Of a stretch of DNA of 64,000 bases, positions 34,723 through 44,489 are shown one piece after another. The DNA is from UBA7328 sp002471345 (GTDB lineage: Bacteria; Bacteroidota; Bacteroidia; Chitinophagales; Saprospiraceae), in the NCBI GenBank assembly GCA_964011275.1, contig CAXGOB010000020.1, forward strand, positions 5,652 to 69,651, given 5' to 3'. A program made the position numbers and the translations under genes. The notes under the pieces were generated by a model. That model saw only the letters and a program-made list of their open reading frames with translations. It ran no database searches and was not told the origin of the DNA. How positions within the stretch are numbered: position 1 is the stretch's first letter; every line of letters begins with the position of its first letter.

Positions 34723-35967
34723 ATGAATTTTGATAAACTGGAGATCATATCTCCAATCCTTGAGGCCCTAGAGAAAAAAAACTATTCTGTCCCTACAGAA
34801 ATACAGGAAAAGGCCATTCCATTGGTATTAAAGAGAAAAGACGTTTTGGGATGTGCACAGACAGGTACTGGTAAGACGGCTGCTTTTGCTATTCCAATTA
34901 TCCAACTCATACATCAGAGAGAAAAAAGTCAAAATAGTAAGCCCAAAATCCGATCACTGATAATTACTCCTACAAGAGAACTTGCTATACAGATAGGTGA
35001 AAATATAGACGCTTATGCAAAAAGAACCTGTGTAAGGCATACGGTTATTTTTGGTGGAGTGAAACAGGGTAAACAAGTAGAAGCACTGAGGAGAGGAGTT
35101 CATATTCTTGTGGCTACACCTGGTAGATTATTGGATTTAATATCCCAGAGACATATTTCATTGGACAATGTTAAAATATTTGTTTTAGATGAAGCGGATC
35201 GTATGCTAGATATGGGGTTCATTCATGATATCAAAAAGCTTCTTAAGATTCTTCCTGAGAAAAAGCAATCTTTGTTTTTCTCTGCTACAATGCCAGATAA
35301 TATTATAAAACTATCAAGACAGATACTGAATAACCCTATAAAGGTAGAAGTGGCAAGAGTTTCATCTGCAGCAGAAACCATACAACAATACCTTTATTAC
35401 ACGAATAAGAAAACTAAAAATGACTTGCTTCTTCATCTCCTAAAAAATAGAGATATGGATCAGGTATTGCTTTTTTCTCGTACAAAACATGGTGCAGATA
35501 GAATTACTAGAAATCTCAAAAAACATAATATAAAATCAGCAGCTATCCATGGTGATAAGGCTCAAAATCAAAGACAGAAGGCACTGAAAGCATTCAAAGA
35601 TGGAGGACTTAGAATATTAGTAGCGACGGATATAGCTGCTAGAGGTATTGACATTCAAAAGCTTAAATATGTCATTAACTATGATGTTCCAAATGAAGCT
35701 GAGACTTATGTACATCGTATAGGAAGATCAGGTAGGGCAGGGGAAGAAGGAGTGGCAATTTCAATATGTGAACCAGAAGAGAATGAATATGTAAGAGATA
35801 TCGAAAAACTCATTAAAAAGAAAATAAAAGTCATAAAAGAGAACCCATATCCACAAACAGAAAGGCCTATGACTGCAGCTGAGAAGAAAGATTGGAACAA
35901 AGAAAAACAAAGAAGGAAGCAAGAGTTTTTTGCCAATAGAAAGAAATCTAATTCACGATGGAGATAG
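34723..35967 (+). CDS. DEAD-box RNA helicase, RhlE type
   Basis: A 414-residue ATP-dependent RNA helicase for ribosome assembly or RNA decay. All motifs are visible in order: Q motif (EKKNYSVPTEIQEKAIP), I AQTGTGKT, Ia PTRELAIQ, Ib TPGRLLD, II DEADRMLDMGF, III SATMP, IV LLFSRTKHGAD, V ATDIAARGIDI and VI HRIGRSGRAG. The C-terminal tail is short and basic (KEKQRRKQEFFANRKKSNSRW), typical of RhlE for RNA contact. It is a stand-alone gene with its own likely promoter upstream. Confidence 0.95.
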   Translation: MNFDKLEIISPILEALEKKNYSVPTEIQEKAIPLVLKRKDVLGCAQTGTGKTAAFAIPIIQLIHQREKSQNSKPKIRSLIITPTRELAIQIGENIDAYAKRTCVRHTVIFGGVKQGKQVEALRRGVHILVATPGRLLDLISQRHISLDNVKIFVLDEADRMLDMGFIHDIKKLLKILPEKKQSLFFSATMPDNIIKLSRQILNNPIKVEVARVSSAAETIQQYLYYTNKKTKNDLLLHLLKNRDMDQVLLFSRTKHGADRITRNLKKHNIKSAAIHGDKAQNQRQKALKAFKDGGLRILVATDIAARGIDIQKLKYVINYDVPNEAETYVHRIGRSGRAGEEGVAISICEPEENEYVRDIEKLIKKKIKVIKENPYPQTERPMTAAEKKDWNKEKQRRKQEFFANRKKSNSRWR

Positions 35968-35999
35968 TAACCAAAAAGTGTTATTTACGAAGGTTATAT

Positions 36000-37757
36000 C
36001 TACTGACAGCTTTCCAAAACTGATTCGAATACCACACCCAGTTCTATTGTAAACCCAGCATTTAATACTATACTGTCTTGTGCAGAATATATTACTTCAT
36101 TTAGTCCACTATAAGTCTTGGATGAAGTAATAGTTTGACGTGCAGGGACGTAGTGATCTGTTGCTACCGCCCAATTATCTAGATCATACTCGTCCTCACA
36201 AGTAAGAAAAAAATCTTTATGTTTTAGTGGGTCAGTGCCATTGGTATGTTCTGTCTGATTATTATCGCCATCCATATCTGGATCATCATTAGGGCCTAAA
36301 TGATAAGTGAGTAATTGAGCCATTTCCCAATCGTCAGGTAAGCCATCATTATCCGCATCATTTGCAACACCCATAAAATTTAAGTGAGCTTCATTGGTCA
36401 CTGCCATTCTAGCAGACCCTTCTAATAAGTGATCTCTAAGTTTAATCCAGAGTGCCATATGAAGATTAGGATAATGAGATGAACTGTCTAAAGCTTCTTC
36501 AATGTCATTATGAATATTGTGAAGTGTCATTTCACCTGACTCATAATCTACAAAATATTTATAATCCCCTTCTATTGTAGCTCCACTTGGAATCTTACCA
36601 CTAGAACCATAATGAGGGCTATGAAAGAAGAGTGGTTCTTCTCTTTCAAAAGAATAAGTTTCATTAAATAGATTAGAAATGTTAATCCCATCCATACTAT
36701 CAGGAAGAGGTGTATGTACACACGTGAGATGCGCAAAAGTGGGGAATAGATCGTATGTAACAACAGGAGTTTCTTGATAACTATTGGGAGTGACCCATGG
36801 GCCCCTGACAATAAAAGGTACTCTGATTCCACCTTCAAATAAATGATTTTTACCTCTTTTTAGAGGTGCATTGCTGGACATACCGTTCGAAGCACCATTA
36901 TCTGAAATAAAGACGATATAGGTATTGTCAGCTAACCCTTCATCCTCAATGTGTTTCACCAATCTACCTAAAGCCTCATCAAAATTTTCTGTCATGGCTG
37001 CGAAGTCTTTATTGTCATGATTACCTGAAGGATCCTCTGGACGTTCTGCAGAATCATATAAGTCTCTAGTGTCCTGTTTGTATTCTACACTAGCATGTAC
37101 AGCATAGTGCGACACTTGCAGATAAAATGGTGATGAAGCTAACTTTGAATCATTTATAAATGCAATGGATGAGTCTGTGATTTCCGTCATTTTTTTTGGA
37201 TCGACTTGAGCATCTCCACCATTTTCCCCGTCATTGTTACCGGTATTTCCATCACTTCTATCAAAACCATGATCGCCTGGCCCATTTGATCCTAGATGCC
37301 ATTTTCCAAAATGGGCAGTAGTGTATCCTTGTCCAGTTTGTTTTAGCCATTCGGCTAGAGTAGTGTCCGATGGATTAATATCTCGGTCTGTTGCAGCAGC
37401 AGTCATTATTTCCCCAGAAGACAATCCGCTTCCAGTTTCAGTAAAATGATTTCTTGGTGCGCTCTTACCGGTTTGAATTGCACATCTAGAGGGAGCACAT
37501 TTTGAAGCTGCTACATATCCTTTGGTGAATACCCGCCCTTTTTTAGCCATTAGGCTATCAATATTAGGCGTAAAATACAGACCGCTTTTTGAATCAGTTC
37601 GATTTTCGTGCATTTGCACTGAAGTGCCATTCCAGCCCATATCATCAGAGATGATTACAACGAAGTTTGGCTGGGCTATTCCATTTATCTTCAGAAAAAC
37701 AACTAGAATAAAGGCATAAAAAGATCTCATAAGTATCATTGAGGCGAAGTTATACAC
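36000..37757 (-). CDS. Sulfatase with calcium-binding linker and C-terminal 'coat-hanger' type sorting domain
   Basis: A 585-residue secreted sulfatase. The signal peptide ends NGIAQ; the likely start is one of the ATGs at residues 1, 7 or 10. NFVVIISDDMGWNGTSVQMH is the metal-binding opening, and CAPSR at residues 87-91 is the formylglycine motif (Cys87). VFISDNGASNGMSSNAPLKRGKNHLFEGGIRVPF is the typical C-terminal sulfatase core pattern. After the catalytic part comes a calcium-type stretch (NDADNDGLPDDWE, then PDMDGDN) of the thrombospondin-3/dockerin-like kind. The final 45 residues (SAQDSIVLNAGFTIELGVVF) resemble the terminal domain of the dehydrogenase at 60808-62208, suggesting a common export route. 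It is a different S1 subfamily from the lipoprotein sulfatase at 14878. Confidence 0.9.
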   Translation of the reverse strand: MYNFASMILMRSFYAFILVVFLKINGIAQPNFVVIISDDMGWNGTSVQMHENRTDSKSGLYFTPNIDSLMAKKGRVFTKGYVAASKCAPSRCAIQTGKSAPRNHFTETGSGLSSGEIMTAAATDRDINPSDTTLAEWLKQTGQGYTTAHFGKWHLGSNGPGDHGFDRSDGNTGNNDGENGGDAQVDPKKMTEITDSSIAFINDSKLASSPFYLQVSHYAVHASVEYKQDTRDLYDSAERPEDPSGNHDNKDFAAMTENFDEALGRLVKHIEDEGLADNTYIVFISDNGASNGMSSNAPLKRGKNHLFEGGIRVPFIVRGPWVTPNSYQETPVVTYDLFPTFAHLTCVHTPLPDSMDGINISNLFNETYSFEREEPLFFHSPHYGSSGKIPSGATIEGDYKYFVDYESGEMTLHNIHNDIEEALDSSSHYPNLHMALWIKLRDHLLEGSARMAVTNEAHLNFMGVANDADNDGLPDDWEMAQLLTYHLGPNDDPDMDGDNNQTEHTNGTDPLKHKDFFLTCEDEYDLDNWAVATDHYVPARQTITSSKTYSGLNEVIYSAQDSIVLNAGFTIELGVVFESVLESCQ

Positions 37758-37809
37758 TGATAAGTCTAATCATTGTAAAATGTACCTATAATGAAACCAA
37801 AATCTTTTT

Positions 37810-38601
37810 TTAGAATAGAGAAGTAGAAATTACCAAGGCCCCTACAATAAAGCAGTAGATAGCAAAATAACTCAACTTGGCATTCTGAACAATCTTAAGC
37901 ATCCACTTACAAGCCACTATGCCTACAATAAATGATGACATCAATGCTGCAAAAAGAATTATAGCATTACCACTGTTAACTACTAATTCTCCACCTGCTA
38001 CATCCAATATGACCTTCCCGAAAATCACTGGAAGAAGCATTAAAAAAGAAAAACGTGCTGCTTTCACTCTATCTATACCTAGATATAATGCGGTGGCTAT
38101 GGTCATGCCACTTCGAGATATTCCTGGTAATATGGCGATGGCCTGTGCTATTCCTATACCAAATGCTTTTGGAAAAGTTATGACACCCTCTGTCTTTATT
38201 TTTGGGGTGAACCATAATACTAGGGCTGTGACACATAGAAAAATACCTACATAAATTAATGTGTTAGAAGCAAAAAGAGCTTCTATTTGTTCTTCAAAAG
38301 CCAACCCAATAAATAAAGCAGGAATCATAGACAAGAGTATCTTCATACTTATTTCAAAGTCTTCATTTCTATTAAAGGTGACGAGTGATTTTAAAATATT
38401 GATGATATCTTTTCTGAATACGTATACGATGCTCAATGCTGTACCTAAATGTGTAATAACTACCATCGTTAGATCAGAGTCTAATGCTCCATCACTAGGC
38501 ATGAAATGATTCAATATTTCTAGATGCCCACTGCTACTTACAGGAAGGAATTCTGTGAGACCTTGCACTATTCCAAGGATTACTGCTTTTAAGATGTCCA
38601 T
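37810..38601 (-). CDS. uppP: Undecaprenyl-diphosphatase
   Basis: A 263-residue polytopic enzyme that removes a phosphate from undecaprenyl pyrophosphate, recycling the carrier for peptidoglycan; activity confers bacitracin tolerance. The signature GLTEFLPVSSSGHLEI near residue 14 and PGISRSGMTIATALYLGI near 160 form the active site. Length and about eight helices match BacA/UppP. It stands alone on the minus strand after the sulfatase promoter region. Confidence 0.95.
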   Translation of the reverse strand: MDILKAVILGIVQGLTEFLPVSSSGHLEILNHFMPSDGALDSDLTMVVITHLGTALSIVYVFRKDIINILKSLVTFNRNEDFEISMKILLSMIPALFIGLAFEEQIEALFASNTLIYVGIFLCVTALVLWFTPKIKTEGVITFPKAFGIGIAQAIAILPGISRSGMTIATALYLGIDRVKAARFSFLMLLPVIFGKVILDVAGGELVVNSGNAIILFAALMSSFIVGIVACKWMLKIVQNAKLSYFAIYCFIVGALVISTSLF

Positions 38602-39218
38602 GTTGGCAAAAGTAGGAATCAGGTCTCACATATTCTTTACCTCTTCTTGACAATAGTCCATCTCAACCTATTTGTTCAGAAATGAAAGTAACAATTGACT
38701 GTAATACCTCATTGGCATTCGAATGCTTCGAATTCTTTTCTTCTAATGGATATAAAAGAGTGTATAAACGCTTCTTTGTCTTTTTGTTGAATTGATGCTT
38801 TGATAAAAAATATTAAAATCTACTTTTTTTTAGATTTTGTGTACTGTTTATTATATAAGGTAATGGATAACTAAATTGTCTAAGAATTTTAAAGGTTTTG
38901 AGAAAGAAACATAATCCGATAGAATTAACAATAATAATGACATTCAATAGATCCAACCTTTTTAATCATGGATGAGCTGAGATGTTTGGATGTGATTTTG
39001 AAAATCCGTACCACTTTTATTTAGAAAGCATTGACTAATTGAAGTTGGGCAATAGATTATAAGATTCATACAATGAATCTATCTTTCAATAATATTTAAT
39101 GTTGATATCACAGCAATTTTATTACTTTCGAAAACTAATTAATTAGAAAAATAAAAATTAGATCCTTCGATCATTTAGCCTAATAAACACTGCATTTAAA
39201 TATTAATAATAATATCGA
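38602..39218. other. Intergenic region without gene
   Basis: About 617 bases, AT-rich, with no conserved frame on either strand. The only structure noted is a palindrome AGATTCAT-ACA-ATGAATCT at 39062-39080, about 140 bases before the next gene; it could be an operator. Confidence 0.45.
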
Positions 39219-41332
39219 ATGAATCTTCAAGATTATCTCAAAGCATTGAATCACTTACTCAAGATAGATGTTGAGAATACTTCAGAAAGTGAGAAAAATT
39301 TATATTAACACGACATATTGAGTTATACAATTCTAATCGGGAGATCTTAGGTTACAATCTGAAAATTGTTCCTTTTATTCCAGGCCGAAGATCATTTGAT
39401 GAGGCTTTTTATCCAGGTTTAGGTTCGAGTGAAGAAGTTGCTTTGTATTCTGAAAATTCAAAAGACGAAATAAATTTCCTTTACAGAATATTTAAAGGGG
39501 ACCGATCTATTTACCTCTTACCAGAAAGGCTTTCTATATATGTAACTATTTCGTTAATAGACAAGACCAAAAACAAAAGCTATATCGTACCTGGATGGGA
39601 ATACACCAAGGTGGAACCTGAGCACAAGGGAAATGAAATGTTAACTGGTAGAATACATGACAGGTATGAAAATCGAGAAATGATATCAGAAGCATGGACG
39701 CTGAGTATTCCTGTAAATAGGTTGTTTAATGCTGCGAAAAAAATCAATTCTGATAGAGATCTTTTTGAATTTTCGTCTTTGTTTTTTGAGAATTTTAAAG
39801 TGCAGTTGGATTTGGAATATGAAGGGGTAAAGGTGAGCTCTGATCAACATTTTTTTGAAATCTATAATGAACCGTTATTTGGTTCGCTCTATAAAAGAGT
39901 TATGGATGACCTGATCGGCTGGGATACGACTCTTCAGGTAGAAAAAGCTAATACAGGAAGAGAGATTGGCATTGAATATCATCCTTGGTTTCCTGTACTC
40001 TGCATTGGTACAGAAAAAGCTAACCTTTATATGAAAGCGATAATTGGGGATGTCGTGGAAGAAAAAAGGATGCTCACTGATCCAGGGTGGCTTCTCAGAG
40101 TTGGTTTGTATTTAGAATTACTGACATGCTTAGGTATCATTGAAGTGGTCAAAGAAAAAGGAAAGGACTTATTGACAAAAAGTGAACGTGAGATATTTGA
40201 TCATTCTCCTTACTTCAAAGAGATTCGTGATCGTATTGACATTCCAGCATGGGAGAAAGTATGGAAAGCGAGAAAAATGGATATTTCAGGTTTTAGACCT
40301 AATGCCAATATGCCTGTAAGCTTTACTAATCTTCTCCGTAAAAAAGCTACAACACTTTTATTTTTACATGCCCATCACGATGATTTAAAGCATGCCATAG
40401 AATTGGCTGGGGTAAATATTCATAACTCACAAGAGACCTGGCACAGAGTATTTAGAGATGCAGAGCGTGCAGTACTTAAAATGGATCAAGAAGCTTTTCC
40501 TGAGCTAAATTATCTTACAAAAGATGTTAAAAAATTCGTGCTATGGCATGAGCGTGGCAACTATTTTGGTTTCAGACTTATTCCTAAAAAGTTTAGTGGC
40601 TCTTTTGGGGATCAGGATGGCCTTTACCTCTCTGCCTGTAGAGAGTATAAGGAATCAATGAATCATGTGGCAGAATGGGCTCGAGAAAAAGGATTCATGG
40701 AATATACAGGAAACGAATGTGTCCCTTCCTCAGCAAGCATTTTAGAAAACTTCCTTATGAAAAACTATGGAAGACTAAAGTACTTACAAAATCAAGATGG
40801 TTACAATGAAGGAATCGATGTAGAAGAACGCGAAGATTCATCCACAGAACGATTTCCTTTCGAAAAAATATACTCGACCCTATCTACAGTTTCTATTTTC
40901 AAAACATTGCAAGAGGATGAACTGAAAGATCTATCAAAACGTGCAAGGCCAATTGAATTAGGGCATTTGGAAAGAATCATAGTACAAGGGCGTGAAGGGT
41001 CCTCTCTTTTCGTATTACATGAAGGAACCTTGGAGGTAGTGTCACGAATTGATGAAGTAGATCAAGTACTTGCTAATCTACAAAAAGGAGCGGTGATAGG
41101 TGAATTTTCATTTCTGACAGGAGAGAAAAGGACAGCGGCTGTACGTGCCATAGACTTTGCTCTTATGATAGAAGTTTCTGCAGATAATCTTCGACCTATT
41201 GTGGAAAAAAGACCAGGATTGATCAAAGAATTGGCAAAAACAATGGAAGCACGAAAGAATGCAAATGAAAATACCTTAGTTGACAAGAATCTCATGTCAA
41301 AGATTTCTTCCACTCTCTTTGGAAGAAAATAA
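39219..41332 (+). CDS. Large protein with C-terminal cyclic-nucleotide-binding domain (5' end frameshifted)
   Basis: ATG at 39219 opens MNLQDYLKALNHLLKIDVENTSESEKN and stops after LY. Adding one A to the A5 run at 39294-39298 continues the protein as KKFILTRHIELYNSNREILGYNL into the long open frame (nominal TTG at 39443), giving about 704 residues. The first 530 are a domain I do not recognise, with paired aromatic and charged stretches (LHAHHDDLKHAIELAG, FVLWHERGNYFGFRL). The last 130 form a CRP-like cNMP domain: FKTLQEDELKDLSKRARPIEL, LFVLHEGTLEVVS, and the phosphate cassette GAVIGEFSFLTGEKRTAAVRA. No DNA-binding domain follows, so binding of a nucleotide probably controls the N-terminal part. 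Confidence 0.75.
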
Positions 41333-41698
41333 TGCTCCAGCTTGGTTTCTTCGACTTTTACAAGAGGCCTATTCAATTACATTAGACCTTCAATTTATGC
41401 TTCATAAAGAGTTTCATCATTGTGTGAAAAGTAAAATAAGGACTGCGATAGACCTGTTACCACTTTAAGTCCGAATGCAAAACATTAGATATTCATTTAA
41501 CTTATTGATTTGTTATGAATGGATTTTGGTGTAAAATCGGGCTGATGACGTTTTGAATGTAGATGACTTCCAAGTTTTCAACAAGTGAGGACCAAAATAG
41601 ATTTTAGAATGTCATGCAAATAAGAAAGTCCAATTGTTGGTTCTAAAACGGATAAAAGTATTCATAGTAATGTTTATTAAAGTCTTAGCTTAGATTAT
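41333..41698. other. Intergenic region without gene
   Basis: About 366 bases; no conserved frame, hairpin or repeat was recognised. Confidence 0.4.
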
Positions 41699-42367
41699 AT
41701 GGGAATAAAAAAAGAAGTGGATTGGGTTAATTATTTTATTGAATTAATGATTGTAATAATAGGGATTAGTATTGCATTTTGGTTGAACAATGTGGCTATA
41801 AATACGAAGAACGAACAAGAAAAAATTAGCTATTTAACTGATATTAGACATGATCTCAAAACGGATAGTTTGAGGCTCTCAGGTAATATAAGGAACAATG
41901 AAGCTAAAAGTGAAAAATTAAGTAACGCGCTTGAATTGATTGATAGAACTGCTCCAATAGATAGCGTACTTGAAAAGATTATTGAGATAGGGAATTATGA
42001 TTTTTTTACACCGGATAATTTCACACTAATTTCATTATTGCAAAGTGGTGATCTCAAGTTAATCGATTCTGATAAGACTAAAAAAGAGTTACTGCGATTG
42101 CTTAAAGTCTATGATTCAATTGACAACATGCAAAAGAATTTCTTACAAGCATTAGATGATAATTACTTTCCAATGCTGCTTACAAAAGTCGATATGACTA
42201 AATTAAAAGCCATCGATTCAAAGTTTTTTTACGGTGTTGAAATCAAAAATTATTGTGGTTTTACTTTAAATGAAACCAGCCAGCACATTAGGACATATAA
42301 ATACGCTCAAAAACAACTTGTAAAGGTGACAGATTTGATTGATAATGAATTGAGTATGAGCAAGTAG
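41699..42367 (+). CDS. DUF6090-type membrane protein
   Basis: A 222-residue protein with one N-terminal membrane segment (YFIELMIVIIGISIAFWLNNVA) followed by a helical soluble part. The helix plus 'N-x-W/V' exit and the next KNEQEKISYLTDIRHDL block follow the DUF6090 pattern known from Bacteroidota. Function is unknown. A second, more typical member lies about 0.9 kb downstream and a decayed third is at 48454-48707, so the family has expanded here. The start is ATG at 41699. Confidence 0.75.
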   Translation: MGIKKEVDWVNYFIELMIVIIGISIAFWLNNVAINTKNEQEKISYLTDIRHDLKTDSLRLSGNIRNNEAKSEKLSNALELIDRTAPIDSVLEKIIEIGNYDFFTPDNFTLISLLQSGDLKLIDSDKTKKELLRLLKVYDSIDNMQKNFLQALDDNYFPMLLTKVDMTKLKAIDSKFFYGVEIKNYCGFTLNETSQHIRTYKYAQKQLVKVTDLIDNELSMSK

Positions 42368-42633
42368 AGTTTCAAATTGCTCAGGGAAGAAATATTGTAA
42401 ATCGCGACATCAATCAATGCTCTATATTTTCTGAATTTTCATTTGTTTATGTTTAGCATCTCATGCCTTGTTTAATAAATTGTAAATGCAATGCCCATCC
42501 TTTTCTATTCATTCTTTTGTTAAACGGATGGTAAACATTTATTCCATTGTGGAAAAGTTAGTAAATGGGCATAGATATTAACTTGTAAGCGCTCTTGTGG
42601 GTTTAAATTTGTTAGATTCATAAAAACCATTCT

Positions 42634-43134
42634 GTGAAACGTAAAGAATTTTTAAAAACCGGTGCTACTGCTACTAGCTCATTTTTCCTGCTTCCAAGAT
42701 TTGAGCATCTCATGGAGTCTTCACTTTTTAATGCTGAAGAAATTGATGAATTTGTTGGAGCGGCTCATAGTAATATAGACGAAACTATTAGAATAATTGA
42801 AGCTAAACCACTAATCCTAAATTGTGCCAGTCAAATAGCCAGAGGAGATTTTGAAACAGCCATTGGTGGAGCATCACATATGGGAAGAAAAGATATTGCA
42901 AATGTGCTCATAGCACGTGGTGCACGTATGGATATTTTCAATTTTACATTTTTAGGATTTACAGATTTTGTAAAAGATTTATTGAAGATTCATCCACAAC
43001 TCTTAAAATCATACGGCCCACATGGATTTACACTTTTGCATCATGCTAAAGTCGGGGGGCATAATGCTTTTGCAGAATGGCTTCAAGATCAAGGATTAAA
43101 ACAAGAAATTTTAGAGAATTTATTTGACTTCTGA
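42634..43134 (+). CDS. Ankyrin-repeat protein with Tat-like leader
   Basis: A 166-residue protein starting at GTG 42634. The leader MKRKEFLKTGATATSSFFLL resembles the 'KRKxFLKT' Tat-type signals of this phylum, with only one Arg. Three or four degenerate ankyrin repeats follow (FETAIGGASHMGRKDIANVLIARGARMD; FTLLHHAKVGGHNAFAEWLQDQG). It probably works as a small binding protein outside the cytoplasm. It lies between two DUF6090 genes. Confidence 0.72.
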   Translation: MKRKEFLKTGATATSSFFLLPRFEHLMESSLFNAEEIDEFVGAAHSNIDETIRIIEAKPLILNCASQIARGDFETAIGGASHMGRKDIANVLIARGARMDIFNFTFLGFTDFVKDLLKIHPQLLKSYGPHGFTLLHHAKVGGHNAFAEWLQDQGLKQEILENLFDF

Positions 43135-43310
43135 TTTCAATAAGTATATGATCCTCTGGGTTTTAACATTGATGAATCACTCGATGATATTTTTACAATT
43201 ATGGTGCGGGGTTGGTTCAAATAAAAATTTAGAACAATTAGAAACAATAGGTTCAAAATGAAACCTATTTATACAACATTGTCCGAGTTCAATTGAGCAA
43301 AGAAAAAGCA

Positions 43311-44051
43311 ATGATTAATTTTTTTAGAAAAATTCGATTCGACTTGATGGAAAAAAATAATACTAGCAGGTATTTGAAATATGCTATTGGAGAGATTGTA
43401 CTTGTCGTGATAGGAATTTTGATTGCATTACAAATCAACAATTTAAATGAGCAGCATAAATCAAAGAAAAAGGAAGTAAAAATACTTTCAGAAATTAGAA
43501 ATAATTTGGTTGAAGACCTAGAGGACCACGAAAGAAATATTTCTTACATCGCTTTTAAGGATTCTGTTTTTAATCACCTCATTTCTTTATTAAATTCTGA
43601 TTTGACCTATGACAAATCTTTGTCAAAAAATATGATGAATATTACTGTAGCTGGACCACATTTCAATCCTATAAAAACTGGTTACACTACCATGATCTCG
43701 AATGACCCTGAAATCATATCTAATGATTCTTTGCGCATTAATATTGCTATTCTATATGAAACCAAGTATTTATGGCTAGAATCCATACTTCAAGATATTT
43801 ATAACAATCAAAATGCTTGGTTTGCTCAGATTTTTCTCAAACGCTTTAAGAATATTCCAAATACTTCCACCCATTTCGAACCCATAGATTTTGATAAACT
43901 AAAAATGGATCATGAATTTAATTCCACCTTAGCCTATTATCGAGATTATTGGAAGAATGGAATTTTTGAGCGTTACAAAGGATTCGTTACTGATGTTCAG
44001 AGTTTAATAGATTCTCTAGAAAATGAAATAGACGAAATAGAGAATCAGTAA
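43311..44051 (+). CDS. DUF6090 family membrane protein
   Basis: A protein of about 246 residues with the full family pattern: MINFFRKIRFDLMEKNNTSRYLKYAIGE, then a membrane segment IVLVVIGILIALQINNLNE and a charged helix KSKKKEVKILSEIRNNLVEDLEDHE. ATG at 43311 is used because the family regularly begins MI.FFRKIR; an in-frame TTG at 43293 would add six residues. Function is unknown. The C-terminal part is helical and carries no catalytic motif. Confidence 0.88.
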   Translation: MINFFRKIRFDLMEKNNTSRYLKYAIGEIVLVVIGILIALQINNLNEQHKSKKKEVKILSEIRNNLVEDLEDHERNISYIAFKDSVFNHLISLLNSDLTYDKSLSKNMMNITVAGPHFNPIKTGYTTMISNDPEIISNDSLRINIAILYETKYLWLESILQDIYNNQNAWFAQIFLKRFKNIPNTSTHFEPIDFDKLKMDHEFNSTLAYYRDYWKNGIFERYKGFVTDVQSLIDSLENEIDEIENQ

Positions 44052-44105
44052 TGAAGGCACTTGAAGAGGTAAGAATAGCTCATCTAAAAGACTCACGATA
44101 TACAT

Positions 44106-44327
44106 TTAATAAAGGATGAAAACAAGTTGTGAAAATTGATTTCTAAAACTTGCCTTCTTAACTAGTATTTGTCTTACTAAAAACTCTATGTCTCTACCTA
44201 TAATTAATAGAATGACACTTAGTACACTCCAAATTATTCCATACAAATGGCTTCTGGCCACAAAACAAATCGAAAAACACGAAATTAGTCTACCTATAAA
44301 AATAGCTATATAGGTAAAAGAGTCCAA
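44106..44327 (-). CDS. Possible small membrane protein
   Basis: A 73-codon frame starting at TTG 44327, with two hydrophobic stretches (YIAIFIGRLISCFSICFVA and IIWSVLSVILLIIG) and a polar tail. There is no homology I can name and no clear ribosome site. Codon use is plausible, but the case is weak. Confidence 0.3.
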   Translation of the reverse strand: MDSFTYIAIFIGRLISCFSICFVARSHLYGIIWSVLSVILLIIGRDIEFLVRQILVKKASFRNQFSQLVFILY

Positions 44328-44489
44328 TCTTTTTGTGTGGATTACATCTTCTTTTATTAATTATCAAAAGTAGGATTTCGTTTTATGGCCTTTCACTTAA
44401 GGTTATGAGAAATCAGACTATTGTTTTTCACTAAGGGCATTCAAGTTTTTCAAATTTAGGAACTCATTTTCATAAATTTTATGCCCTTT

